The position numbers and the translations under genes are program-made. Source: MGML01 sp034416335 (GTDB lineage Bacteria > Chloroflexota > Dehalococcoidia > Dehalococcoidales > UBA2162). Taken from it: DNA of 64,000 nt. The number at the start of each line of letters is the position of its first letter. Within the stretch, counting starts at the first letter, position 1. The notes below the pieces were generated by a model. It worked only from the letters and a program-made list of their open reading frames with translations, did no database searches and was not told the origin of the DNA. This document shows positions 53,446 to 62,660 of the stretch, in pieces. The DNA is taken from contig DAOULV010000030.1 in the NCBI GenBank assembly GCA_034416335.1, positions 1-64,000 of the forward strand, written 5' to 3'.

Positions 53446-54755
53446 GATTCGCCCCTCGTTTTAAAGACTAACCGAAGCGGAGTACCGGTAAATCCGAAGG
53501 TCTGACGCAGCTTGTTCTCCAGATAGCGCTGGTAGGAAAAATGAATAAGTTTCTTATCATTGATAAAAAATACGAATGTTGGTGGATTGACATCGGCTTG
53601 CGTCGCGTAGAGTATTTTTAGTCGTTTGCGACCTATTCTCGGCAGGTTATGAGCCGCTACCGCCTGCTGTACCACGTTATTAACGGTAGCTGTGGATAAT
53701 CTCTTCAGCCTTTCCTGATATACCTCATGTATCTGGGGCATAATCTTGTTTACCCCTTGTCCGTATTTAGCCGAAGTATATATTACAGGAGCATAGGGAA
53801 CGAAATTAAGCTGACTCCTGATATATTTGTTCCATTCGTTTTTATTTTTATCCGGGGCAAGGTCCCACTTATTGACTATCAGAATTATTCCCTTTGACAT
53901 CTGGCGGATGTATCCGCCTATGTGCACATCCTGTGCTGTAAATGGCTCGCTCGCATCCACCACCAGTAGTGCTATGTCCGACCGGTCAATTGCCCGCAGA
54001 GAACGTATTACACTGTACTTATCTACTCCGGTTCCCTGACGACCTCTCCTCTTTATTCCGGCCGTATCTATAAGTAGCATATTCTGTCCTTTGAAGTCAA
54101 GTAAAGTATCAATCGCATCACGTGTGGTACCGGGAGTATCATCAACTATCACTCTTGGTTCGCCGAGAAGAGCGTTCAACAGTGCTGACTTGCCTACATT
54201 AGGTCTGCCGACTATTGCTACTTTTATCGATTCATCTTCTTTTTCCGTAGGATGCTGTGCGGGGAGAAGGGAAATAATCCTGTCCAGCAGATCGGCGGTA
54301 CCGCGACCGTGATGAGCCGAGATAGGAAGTGGTTCTCCGATACCGAGCTCGTAAAACTCAACAGCAGCGTCTTCGAATTTGCTGTTATCGGCTTTATTTA
54401 CGGTCAGAATGACGGGTTTGCTTGTCCGGCGAAGCATATCGGCTATGTCCATATCCAACGGCGTCACGCCATCCCTGACATCTACCATAAATATGATTAC
54501 ATCCGCTTCATTGACTGCTGTATCTGCCTGGCTCTTTACACCGAGAGCGATTGAATTTTCGGGTTCTGGTTCCAATCCGCCGGTATCGACAAGTGTAAAA
54601 TCCCTGCCCTGCCAGGAAATAGTTGTGAGTACCCGGTCACGGGTAGTGCCGGGTAAATCTTCGATAATTGCTATCTGTTTACCTGCAAGGCGGTTCAGCA
54701 GGGTGGATTTTCCGACATTCTGTCTGCCGATGATTGCTACAACAGGTTTTGTCAT
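53442..54755 (-). CDS. der: Ribosome-assembly GTPase Der (EngA)
   Basis: The 437-residue protein has two tandem GTPase domains, each with a P-loop (GRQNVGKST and GRPNVGKSA), DTGG/DTAG switch motifs and NKxD motifs (TVNKAD and IVNKWD), followed by the KH-like domain ending RLVFKTRGES. It acts in 50S subunit maturation. Gln in the first P-loop (GRQN for GRPN) is a small variation. Confidence 0.97.
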   Translation of the reverse strand: MTKPVVAIIGRQNVGKSTLLNRLAGKQIAIIEDLPGTTRDRVLTTISWQGRDFTLVDTGGLEPEPENSIALGVKSQADTAVNEADVIIFMVDVRDGVTPLDMDIADMLRRTSKPVILTVNKADNSKFEDAAVEFYELGIGEPLPISAHHGRGTADLLDRIISLLPAQHPTEKEDESIKVAIVGRPNVGKSALLNALLGEPRVIVDDTPGTTRDAIDTLLDFKGQNMLLIDTAGIKRRGRQGTGVDKYSVIRSLRAIDRSDIALLVVDASEPFTAQDVHIGGYIRQMSKGIILIVNKWDLAPDKNKNEWNKYIRSQLNFVPYAPVIYTSAKYGQGVNKIMPQIHEVYQERLKRLSTATVNNVVQQAVAAHNLPRIGRKRLKILYATQADVNPPTFVFFINDKKLIHFSYQRYLENKLRQTFGFTGTPLRLVFKTRGES

Positions 54756-54851
54756 ATTTTTATTTATCGTCTCCCGTGTATGTTGCCCCGAAAAGACAAA
54801 GGGAATCGGTAAATGGGATGAAAAAGTATAACCCGAAGCAACTCGTGATGG

Positions 54852-55550
54852 CTAGTATTCGTATTCTTCGAAGGTTTGTACCGGTTGTCCTCCGGGCAGA
54901 ACGTTTGCCATTTTGATGCTGGGAGGCTCTATTTCCGTCTCTAATACGCCCTTTAAATCCGATATGGTTTCTCTGAAATTCTGTACGAAGACGTTATATT
55001 CCGTAGCAAACCTGTTGTAATGATCGCGTGTTGAAGGAGGGATATCTATCTTCTCTGCTATTTCGTAAAACTGTTCGACGAATTCATAATAGTGATTGTT
55101 CAATATCCAGAGTTCATTAAGATAAACGCGCAGGTATGTGGCAAATTTTCCACCGCTGGTATCGCTTTCGATCCTGCGGATAAAGCTGTCAAACCAGGTA
55201 TCCATCAGTCTGGCGCACATATCGCAGGACCTTGCCCAGTCCCATAGCTGATGGTCGTCCAAGTTGAACAAAGTATCGATTATCGCGAAAATGGATAATG
55301 AAGAGGTGCCGGTAAAGCGGCGGCTGAAATATCCAGCCTGCTGCCTGAGTCTCATTGAAATAACTTCGACCTGTTTTTCACTTTCCCGGATAACCACGAT
55401 AATTAAACCAGCCAGCAGGATAATCCCCAGGAGCGTAGCCAGGAGCCACATATCCCAGTTATAGTTAAACCCGATCAGGGCTACCGCTGTAATCAGGGCC
55501 GGAGACCATCCCCAGACAATAACGGTCTTTAACATTTTAACTATAGACAC
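54852..55550 (-). CDS. Membrane-anchored protein of unknown function
   Basis: The 232-residue protein has two N-terminal membrane helices (about 13-27 and 32-52), then a helical cytoplasmic or outside domain with aromatic-rich segments (HQLWDWARSCDMCARLMDTWFDSF, LRVYLNELWILNNHYYEFVEQFYE). I do not recognise a family. It may follow argF in a short operon (31-bp gap). Confidence 0.7.
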   Translation of the reverse strand: MSIVKMLKTVIVWGWSPALITAVALIGFNYNWDMWLLATLLGIILLAGLIIVVIRESEKQVEVISMRLRQQAGYFSRRFTGTSSLSIFAIIDTLFNLDDHQLWDWARSCDMCARLMDTWFDSFIRRIESDTSGGKFATYLRVYLNELWILNNHYYEFVEQFYEIAEKIDIPPSTRDHYNRFATEYNVFVQNFRETISDLKGVLETEIEPPSIKMANVLPGGQPVQTFEEYEY

Positions 55551-55581
55551 TGTTCCCTCCTGCTTTTACGGGAATTTTAAT

Positions 55582-56499
55582 CTAGTTATTACCAAGTAAT
55601 TTCACAAGCAGTGCTTTCTGGGCGTGCAGCCTGTTTTCTGCCTGGTCGAAAACCACCGATTGCGGGCTCTCCATTATTTCATCGGTGACTTCTTCACCGC
55701 GATGGGCCGGTAAGTCGTGCATAAATATAGCATCTTTTTTCGCCAGTATCATCAGTCTGCGGTTGACCTGATAATTTTTGAATACTTTACGCCGTTCTTC
55801 GGCTTCGGCTTCCTGCCCCATGCTTGCCCAGACATCGGTATAAACAACATCAGCTCCGGATACGGCTTCATCGGGGCTGGTGGTGAGAAGAATTTCAGCT
55901 CCTGATGCGAGAGCGTACCTAGCAGCCTTTTCCCGTATTTCCTCTATCAGAGTGTATCCTTCAGGTGAGGCAATTCTGAAATTAATCCCTGTTAGCGACG
56001 ATGCCAGTATAAGGCTGTTAGCAATATTGTTTCCGTCACCGATAAAGGCGAGTGTAATGCCTTTCAAGTCGCCTTTCTTTTCATAGATTGTCAACAAATC
56101 GGCAAGAGCCTGGCAGGGGTGTTCATAATCGGAAAGAGCGTTGATTACGGGGACTCCCGCATATTCAGCCAGTGTCTCTATCGTCTGGTGTGAGTACGTT
56201 CTTGCCGCAATTGCATCTACATAGTGACCGAGTACTCTGGCGACATCGGGTACGGATTCTCTTGTCCCCAGTCCAACCTCTGCCTGTGAGAGATATATAG
56301 CATACCCCCCAAGCTGGTTCATAGCCAGATCGAAGCTTACCCGTGTCCTGGCGGACTGCTTTTCAAAGAGAATAGCAAGTGACTTATGCCTGAGAGTTTC
56401 GATCCACATATCGTTTTTACTCTCCACGGCGTTATGTATCAGGGAGAGTATTTCATCCCCGCTTAAGTCGGAAATGGAGAGTAAACTGCGATGCTGCAT
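55582..56499 (-). CDS. argF: Ornithine carbamoyltransferase, HDLP variant
   Basis: The 305-residue protein makes citrulline from ornithine and carbamoyl phosphate in arginine synthesis. It has the carbamoyl-phosphate motif KQSARTRVSF (about 47-56), HPCQALADLLT, and the DVVYTDVWASMGQE ornithine-site region. The canonical HCLPAHRG is HDLPAHRG here: Cys is replaced by Asp through codon GAC, which differs from a Cys codon by two bases, so a single sequencing error cannot explain it. Activity on ornithine is probable but the variant deserves attention. No other arginine genes are adjacent. Confidence 0.87.
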   Translation of the reverse strand: MQHRSLLSISDLSGDEILSLIHNAVESKNDMWIETLRHKSLAILFEKQSARTRVSFDLAMNQLGGYAIYLSQAEVGLGTRESVPDVARVLGHYVDAIAARTYSHQTIETLAEYAGVPVINALSDYEHPCQALADLLTIYEKKGDLKGITLAFIGDGNNIANSLILASSLTGINFRIASPEGYTLIEEIREKAARYALASGAEILLTTSPDEAVSGADVVYTDVWASMGQEAEAEERRKVFKNYQVNRRLMILAKKDAIFMHDLPAHRGEEVTDEIMESPQSVVFDQAENRLHAQKALLVKLLGNN

Positions 56500-56577
56500 T
56501 CAGGTCTCCTTATGCACTACAGTATATCACGAAACAGGTTAAACTCTCCAGATTTCAGAGTTATAACTGCCCTGGTC

Positions 56578-56606
56578 TTGACACCGTTTCAAGTCTTAAA
56601 TAATAT
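56578..56606 (+). promoter_or_regulatory. Promoter of the DUF4342 gene
   Basis: TTGACA (56578-56583) and TAATAT (56601-56606) are separated by 17 bp; the RBS TAGGAGG follows before ATG 56627. Confidence 0.8.
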
Positions 56607-56626
56607 GCAGTTAGGAGGAAATTGTA

Positions 56627-56881
56627 ATGTCTAAAACGGAAAAGTTCACCGTCGCCGGGAATGAGGTAGTCGGAAAGGTTAAGCAGCTGATACACGAGGG
56701 TAATATCAGGAAAGTAAGATTAATCCACGACAGTAATACTATATTTGAAATTCCCCTCACCGTCGGCGCACCTGTGACGGTAGCAGTAATCCTGGCAGCT
56801 CCTCTCCTGGCAGCTATCGGTGCATTTGCGGCTTTGATAACCGAGTGTACTATAGAGGTTGAGAGGACAGACGAATCCTAG
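56627..56881 (+). CDS. DUF4342 protein
   Basis: The 84-residue protein matches DUF4342: EKFTVAGNEVVGKVKQLIHEGNIRKVRLIHDSNTIFEIPLTVG followed by one hydrophobic helix (about 48-72, TVAVILAAPLLAAIGAFAALI). The cellular role is unknown. It starts a group of closely spaced plus-strand genes. Confidence 0.82.
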   Translation: MSKTEKFTVAGNEVVGKVKQLIHEGNIRKVRLIHDSNTIFEIPLTVGAPVTVAVILAAPLLAAIGAFAALITECTIEVERTDES

Positions 56882-56884
56882 CCT

Positions 56885-57334
56885 ATGCAATGTCCTGATT
56901 TTTACGAAGGCGTCCCGCCTGACAGGGGTGGATATGTCCTTCTCCTGAGCCTGGGTGTAGAAAGTGAGATACCGATTGGCAGATTACGTACGATGCGTTT
57001 CCAGTCAGGGTATTATGCTTATATAGGCTCGGCTATGGGAGGACTGAAGCAAAGGATATTACGGCATATCCGGAACAAAAAGAAACGTCACTGGCACATC
57101 GATTATCTGATGGAAAAAGCCTTACTGGATAACATTATAGTGTGTAAATCGGAGAAAAGAATAGAATGCGATATTGCCGGTGAAATAAGAAAAGAATACA
57201 GCGTAATTAACGGATTCGGTTCCAGTGACTGTAAATGCTCCGGACATCTGTTTTACAGTAAATCCGCGATGAGTGAAGGTATTATGAAAAATCTGATTTC
57301 GGCAGGAATGGAACCCCGGCTGATACGGATGTAA
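56885..57334 (+). CDS. GIY-YIG nuclease-like protein (DUF123)
   Basis: The 149-residue protein has the GIY-YIG core in the form GGYVLLLSLG and GYYAYIGSAMGGLKQRILRH, then KKRHWHIDYLM and the FGSSDCKCSGHLFY ending of DUF123 proteins. Arg in the QRILRH helix and Glu late in the domain fit the nuclease core. DUF123 is commoner in archaea; its function is not established. ATG 56885 lies 3 bp from the previous stop. Confidence 0.85.
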   Translation: MQCPDFYEGVPPDRGGYVLLLSLGVESEIPIGRLRTMRFQSGYYAYIGSAMGGLKQRILRHIRNKKKRHWHIDYLMEKALLDNIIVCKSEKRIECDIAGEIRKEYSVINGFGSSDCKCSGHLFYSKSAMSEGIMKNLISAGMEPRLIRM

Positions 57335-57355
57335 ACCTGTAAAGGTAATCGGAAG

Positions 57356-57988
57356 ATGACTGAATTATTATTGATAAGACACGGCGAAACCGAATGGAAT
57401 GCCGGAGAGGTATTCAGGGGCAGGGCTGACATTAATCTCAATGAAAAAGGAGTCGTACAGGCGAAGCTGCTGGGTGAATATCTTGCGGGTTCCAGACTGG
57501 AGGCAGTATACTCAAGTCCTCTGCAACGGGCTGTTCTAACGGCAGAGCAGATTGCCAGACCTCATTCACTCATTGTTAAGACCGAACCTGCTTTAATCGA
57601 CATGGATTTCGGTGAGTGGCAGGGAATAGAACTGGCTGAGGTTAGAAAGATATATAATAATCTTTACATAAAGTGGGAAAAGTCGCCGGAAAAGGTAAAC
57701 ATACCGGGCGGAGAAAACCTGGATGAAGTAAGAAAACGAGCGATTTCTGTGGTGGAAACGGTAATCAAAGAACACACGGGTACGGTCGTCCTCGTATCGC
57801 ACCGTGTGGTGATTAAAGTCCTGATATGTGCTATGCTGGGGCTGGATAACTCACATTTCTGGAATATAAGACAGGATACCTGCGGTATTTCATCGTTTTC
57901 GCACGCGAACGGTAAATTCGTGCTTACGAGGCACAATGATATATCATTTTTAGGAAATTCGTCCGGAAAAGAGCAGAATGATTTTTAA
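57356..57988 (+). CDS. Histidine phosphatase family protein
   Basis: The 210-residue protein has the RHG catalytic motif LLIRHGETEWNAGEVFRG (His9), the YSSPLQRAVLTAEQIA segment, the MDFGEWQG acid region and the second His in LVSHRVVIKVL (about 144). It could be a phosphoglycerate-mutase-like or alpha-ribazole-type phosphatase; the neighbours do not decide. Confidence 0.9.
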   Translation: MTELLLIRHGETEWNAGEVFRGRADINLNEKGVVQAKLLGEYLAGSRLEAVYSSPLQRAVLTAEQIARPHSLIVKTEPALIDMDFGEWQGIELAEVRKIYNNLYIKWEKSPEKVNIPGGENLDEVRKRAISVVETVIKEHTGTVVLVSHRVVIKVLICAMLGLDNSHFWNIRQDTCGISSFSHANGKFVLTRHNDISFLGNSSGKEQNDF

Positions 57989-58001
57989 GAGGTGGATAGG
58001 G

Positions 58002-58463
58002 ATGAAAAGACTCCTGTTAATGAAGTTACTTGTTTTCGCATTGATTCCGACTGTTATCACTGTGCTGGCAGGCTGTACCTCTACTGAAACCAATACCGAG
58101 TCTGTTGAAAAAGGGGCCGTTGAACAAACTACCGAGGTTAAAAATGTATCTGCACAGGAAGCATATACGCTTGTACAGGAAAACCTGGATAATCCTGATT
58201 TCGTAATTATCGACGTAAGAACCCCGGATGAATATAATGACGGACATGTAGAAGGCGCCGTTAACATCGACTATAATTCCGATGCTTTCAGGGATAAAAC
58301 GGACGGACTGGACAAGAATAAAGATTACCTGGTGTACTGTCGAAGTGGAAGTCGGAGTTCAGCCGCAGTAAAGATAATGGAAGAACTGGGATTTACCATG
58401 ATTTATCATATGAACGGCGGAATTCTCGACTGGAATTCGGAAAGTCTGCCTCTCGCCCGGTAA
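58002..58463 (+). CDS. Rhodanese-like lipoprotein
   Basis: The roughly 153-residue lipoprotein has a signal peptide with lipobox LAGC, then a rhodanese domain (VSAQEAYTLVQENLDNPDFVIIDVRTPDEYNDGHVEGA) with the catalytic Cys in VYCRSGSRSS. It would act in sulphur transfer outside the membrane. ATG 58002 is preferred over ATG 57978, which overlaps the previous gene; AGAGGTGG and ATAGGG lie upstream. Confidence 0.88.
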   Translation: MKRLLLMKLLVFALIPTVITVLAGCTSTETNTESVEKGAVEQTTEVKNVSAQEAYTLVQENLDNPDFVIIDVRTPDEYNDGHVEGAVNIDYNSDAFRDKTDGLDKNKDYLVYCRSGSRSSAAVKIMEELGFTMIYHMNGGILDWNSESLPLAR

Positions 58464-58501
58464 CACTTGCAGTTCGTAGTCTATCTACCCCCCTTTTACT
58501 C

Positions 58502-58510
58502 TGTTATAAT
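58502..58510 (+). promoter_or_regulatory. Extended -10 element directly before polA
   Basis: TGTTATAAT ends seven bases before ATG 58517, so transcription would start at or next to the start codon and the message would be leaderless. No Shine-Dalgarno sequence is present. Confidence 0.6.
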
Positions 58511-58516
58511 AACCAT

Positions 58517-61255
58517 ATGGAAAACCCTCTTCTGGTGCTATTTGATGGTAATGCCATAATTCACCGTGCTTATCATGCATTTCAGGCAACCAGACCGCCC
58601 ACGGTCTTCACTGTCCGCAAAACCGGCGAAGTTGTGACTGCGGTTTACGGCTTTGCCCAGATGGTGCTCAAGGCTATTAATGACCTAAATCCTACCTGCT
58701 GCGCAATTGCCTTCGATACCCCGGAGCCGACATTCAGGCACGAAATGTATGACCAGTACAAAGCTCATCGTCCTCCCACGCCGGATGAACTGATTGACCA
58801 GTTCGACAGGGTAAGGAACCTGGTGGAAGTTTTTAACATTCCCATATACGAACTTCCGGGTTATGAAGCCGACGATGTCCTGGGTTCACTCAGCCGGCAG
58901 GCAGAAGAACAGGGGATAGATACGGTGATAGTCACCGGTGATGCCGATACGATGCAGCTTGTCACAGCCCGGGTAAATGTCATATACCCGAGGCGCTCGT
59001 TCAGCGATACCATAAGGTTCGATGAGCAGGCAGTAAGTGAAAAATACGGCGTTACGCCGCACCAGATTATAGATTTTAAGGCGCTTGTCGGAGATACCTC
59101 CGATAATATCCCGGGTGTTTCTGGGATAGGGGAAAAGACAGCCGTTAAACTCATCAATCAGCTGGGCTCGGTCGAACAGATATACGAACGAATCGAGGAG
59201 ATAAATCCTTCCCGAATCCAGTCTATTCTGAAAGAAAACAAGGACATAGCTTTTCAGAGTAAGGAGCTGGCGACTATAGATGTCAATACTCCGGTAACAC
59301 TGGACCTGGACCAATGCCAGTTGACTAGATTTGACCGGAAGAAATCCATAGAACTATTCCGCGAACTGGAATTTTTCAGCCTGCTTCCGAAACTGCCCGG
59401 TAACGGCGAGTCCGATTCCGAGGAAGATGTTACGATAGAATCCACCGCTGCCGTTGAAACGGACTACCACACCGTAACCGATAATGCATCCCTGGATTCG
59501 CTGTTGAACACGATTTCATCTGCGAAACTGCTGACCTTCGACCTTGAAACCACCGGTCTTGACGCTATTACAACTCAGATTGTAGGATACTCATTTTCTA
59601 TAAAACCCGGCGAAGCCTTTTACATACCCGTTGGACATTTCGGCTGGGTACAGACGGAGCAGCTACCGGCAGAAATGGTCTTGGAAAAGTTGAAGCCGGT
59701 GATGGAAGATCCCGGACTGGAGAAATTGGCCCATAACGCGAAGTTCGATATGACAGTACTGGCGGAAAACGGGGTAGATGTCAGTAACGTTGCATTCGAC
59801 ACTATGATAGCCGCTCATCTGATGGATGAGAAATCGTTAGGCTTAAAAAATCTAGCGTTCAGTCGCCTTGGAATAGAAATGACTCCTATTACCGACCTGA
59901 TAGGTTCCGGTTCGAAGCAACTAACAATGTCACAGGTAGATGTGGAAAGTGCTTCCAAGTATGCCTGTGCCGATTCCGATATGACAATGCGGCTGGCGGA
60001 ACTTTATGGCCCGGAACTCAAGCAGGCGGGATTGTGGGACCTGTTTACCGACGTTGAAATACCGCTGGTGCCGGTCCTGGTACGTATGGAGAGAAACGGC
60101 GTAGCTATTGATACAGGCCTTATGGCAAAGATGTCACAGGAACTGGGCGAACAGCTGCTGGCTATTGAAGCCGAGATATATAAGAGTGCCGGACACCAGT
60201 TTAATATCAATTCGCCGAAGCAACTTGGTCCCGTGCTTTTTGAAGAACTCGGGTTACCGACAGCGGGAAAGAGGAAAGGTAATTACTCCACCGCTGCAGC
60301 GGTGCTTGAGGACCTTCGCGGTGTTCACCCGATAATCGAGCAGATACTGGAATACCGCCAGCTTTCCAAGATAAAGTCGACCTACATCGACTCGCTTCCC
60401 GGCCTGGTCAGTCTCAAGACGGGCAGGGTGCATACCAGTTTCAATCAGACCCGTACCACTACGGGGAGATTGTCTTCAAGCGATCCCAACCTCCAGAATA
60501 TTCCCGTGCGGGGTGAACTGGCAAAGAAGGTGAGAGAAGCGTTTATCGCACCGAACGGGTCTTTTCTTATCAGCGGGGACTATTCGCAGATAGACCTTCG
60601 GGCACTGGCGCATCTTTCACAGGACAAGGGACTGGTTGATGCTTTCAGGAATGATGAAGATATACATTCTGCTACCGCAGCCAAGCTGTATGGTATTGAT
60701 AGTTCGCAGGTAACTCCGGATATGCGTCGATTCGCTAAAACGGTTAATTTCGGCGTGATTTACGGTATGAGTGACTACGGACTTGAACAGGCGACCGAAA
60801 TGTCACGCGAAGAAGCGTCAAAGTTCATTACAGCTTACTTCGAGCAATATCCGGGAATCAGGAAGTATATGGACGCTACCAAACAGCAGGCGCGAGATAA
60901 AGGCTATGTCCAGACTATACTCGGCAGGAGGCGGTCCATTCCCGAAATTAACTCATCGAACCGGCAGGTACGTGAAGCTGCCGAGAGAATGGCTATAAAC
61001 ATGCCGGTCCAGGGAACTTCAGCCGATATTATCAAGCTGGCGATGATAAATCTGTATGATGAAATGATAAAACGCAGGCTGAAGAGTAAAATGCTTCTCC
61101 AGGTCCACGATGAACTGCTTTTTGAAGTGGTTCCGGATGAAATGGAAGAAATGAAAAAGCTGGTTCCGGATATTATGTCCTCAGCGATGGAACTTACCGT
61201 CCCCCTTAAGGTTGATATCAATACAGGCAAAAACTGGGCGGAGCTGAAACAGTAA
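58517..61255 (+). CDS. polA: DNA polymerase I
   Basis: The 912-residue enzyme has an N-terminal 5'-nuclease domain (DGNAIIHRAYHAF, GYEADDVLGS, ALVGDTSDNIPGV), a 3'-5' exonuclease with intact residues (Asp342 and Glu344 in TFDLETTG, HNAKFDMTVL, YACADSDMT) and the polymerase domain with motif A SGDYSQIDLRALAH (about 686), the O-helix RRFAKTVNFGVIYGMS and motif C LLQVHDELLFE. Proofreading should therefore be active, unlike in Taq polymerase. Confidence 0.98.
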   Translation: MENPLLVLFDGNAIIHRAYHAFQATRPPTVFTVRKTGEVVTAVYGFAQMVLKAINDLNPTCCAIAFDTPEPTFRHEMYDQYKAHRPPTPDELIDQFDRVRNLVEVFNIPIYELPGYEADDVLGSLSRQAEEQGIDTVIVTGDADTMQLVTARVNVIYPRRSFSDTIRFDEQAVSEKYGVTPHQIIDFKALVGDTSDNIPGVSGIGEKTAVKLINQLGSVEQIYERIEEINPSRIQSILKENKDIAFQSKELATIDVNTPVTLDLDQCQLTRFDRKKSIELFRELEFFSLLPKLPGNGESDSEEDVTIESTAAVETDYHTVTDNASLDSLLNTISSAKLLTFDLETTGLDAITTQIVGYSFSIKPGEAFYIPVGHFGWVQTEQLPAEMVLEKLKPVMEDPGLEKLAHNAKFDMTVLAENGVDVSNVAFDTMIAAHLMDEKSLGLKNLAFSRLGIEMTPITDLIGSGSKQLTMSQVDVESASKYACADSDMTMRLAELYGPELKQAGLWDLFTDVEIPLVPVLVRMERNGVAIDTGLMAKMSQELGEQLLAIEAEIYKSAGHQFNINSPKQLGPVLFEELGLPTAGKRKGNYSTAAAVLEDLRGVHPIIEQILEYRQLSKIKSTYIDSLPGLVSLKTGRVHTSFNQTRTTTGRLSSSDPNLQNIPVRGELAKKVREAFIAPNGSFLISGDYSQIDLRALAHLSQDKGLVDAFRNDEDIHSATAAKLYGIDSSQVTPDMRRFAKTVNFGVIYGMSDYGLEQATEMSREEASKFITAYFEQYPGIRKYMDATKQQARDKGYVQTILGRRRSIPEINSSNRQVREAAERMAINMPVQGTSADIIKLAMINLYDEMIKRRLKSKMLLQVHDELLFEVVPDEMEEMKKLVPDIMSSAMELTVPLKVDINTGKNWAELKQ

Positions 61256-61368
61256 TAATCAGTCTCTTCAGTTAATCTAAATCATAACTAACGATAATAA
61301 ACCGGTAATCATATTTCGTATCGAAAAACCTATCTGTTGCAGAAGAGGATCCAGGGAAAAAGCATATC

Positions 61369-61800
61369 ATGCTGAGTATGAGAAAAGCGGAAAGAAATGA
61401 CGTCGACTCACTCTGTGACCTGATGACGGAATTAGCCGGACACACCATATCAAGGGATGGGATGCTGGACAGGCTCGAACACGTTGATAAAAGTGATATA
61501 GATTACCTGTTTGTCTGTGAAGAGAACGGCAGAATCGAGGGTCTGCTCGGGTTCAGAATACGGGTGAATCTCGAAGAAGTGAGTAAATTCGGTGAGATTT
61601 CAGCCATCGTAGTGCGACCAGAGTCACGGAAAAAGGGAGTCGGACGGTATATGATGGATTACGCAGACAGGCTGGCGAAAGAGGTTGGCTGTAAAGGAAT
61701 GTGGCTCGTCAGCGGATTTGCCAGGGAAGAAGAAGCCCACAAGTTTTATAAACGGCTCGGGTACGAGATTAACGGATACAGATTTGTCAGACCTTTTTAG
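61369..61800 (+). CDS. GNAT acetyltransferase
   Basis: The 143-residue protein has the GNAT core: MRKAERNDVDSLCDLM at the start, ISAIVVRPESRKKGVGRYMMDYADRLA (acetyl-CoA loop RKKGVG) and the EEAHKFYKRLGYEINGYRFVRPF ending. The substrate is unknown. It lies between polA and mutM. Confidence 0.87.
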   Translation: MLSMRKAERNDVDSLCDLMTELAGHTISRDGMLDRLEHVDKSDIDYLFVCEENGRIEGLLGFRIRVNLEEVSKFGEISAIVVRPESRKKGVGRYMMDYADRLAKEVGCKGMWLVSGFAREEEAHKFYKRLGYEINGYRFVRPF

Positions 61801-61835
61801 TGTCAAAAATTTGTAAGGATATGAGGATGTGAAGA

Positions 61836-62660
61836 ATGCCTGAATTACCTGAAGTTGAAACCGTGAGGAATGAACTGGCTCCGCATATAATCGGGCGGCG
61901 GATTACCGGTCTTACTTTTTTGTGGGACGGTATAGTAAAGAAGATACCTGTGGAAGATTTTAGAGATGGTATTGTCGGTCAGGAGGTCCTTGAACTGGGA
62001 AGAAGGGGTAAATATCTCATCTTCAGTTTAAGCAGCGGGAAATATATGATTATTCACCTGAAAATGACGGGGTCGCTGCTGGTCCAGAGTACCGGTAATG
62101 AATTGCCGCGTTTCACTCGTGCCGTGCTGCATCTGGACAATGGTACCGATATTGTATTCCGTGATCCGCGTAAATTCGGTGTTATGCGGCTGGTAGATAA
62201 TCCTGACAGTATCGTCGGTAAACTGGGGCCGGAACCTCTTGAGGATGATTTTACACTTGATGTTCTCAGGCAGCGACTTAATAACCGTAAAGCTCCGATG
62301 AAAGCACTTCTGTGCGACCAGAACGTTATTGCTGGCATCGGAAGTATGTATGCCGATGAAGTGATGTTCGATACCGGAATATACCCTGTACGACTGCCTG
62401 AGAGCCTCTCAGATGAAGAAAAGGAACATCTTTATGAAGCAATCCGCAGGATTCTATGGGCGGCGATCGAAAATAAGGGCGCCAGTGTCAATACGTATTA
62501 CCGGCCTGACGGCAGTAAAGGGACGGCACACTTTGAATTCAACGTGGCGCATCGCGGCGGCCAGCCGTGCAACGTGTGCGGTACTCCGATAGAACGGATG
62601 GTGGTGAGAGGTCGTGGTACATATTACTGTCCTAAGTGCCAGGCCGAGAAAGAACACTAA
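61836..62660 (+). CDS. mutM: Formamidopyrimidine-DNA glycosylase
   Basis: The 274-residue enzyme removes 8-oxoguanine and cuts the abasic site. It has the N-terminal PELPEVETVRNEL (catalytic Pro and Glu after Met removal), LKMTGSLL with the conserved Lys, the H2TH region (QNVIAGIGSMYADEVMF) and the C-terminal zinc finger (CNVCGTPIERMVVRGRGTYYCPKCQ). Grouped with polA, it forms a DNA-repair cluster. Its end overlaps the convergent methyltransferase gene by 4 bp. Confidence 0.97.
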   Translation: MPELPEVETVRNELAPHIIGRRITGLTFLWDGIVKKIPVEDFRDGIVGQEVLELGRRGKYLIFSLSSGKYMIIHLKMTGSLLVQSTGNELPRFTRAVLHLDNGTDIVFRDPRKFGVMRLVDNPDSIVGKLGPEPLEDDFTLDVLRQRLNNRKAPMKALLCDQNVIAGIGSMYADEVMFDTGIYPVRLPESLSDEEKEHLYEAIRRILWAAIENKGASVNTYYRPDGSKGTAHFEFNVAHRGGQPCNVCGTPIERMVVRGRGTYYCPKCQAEKEH

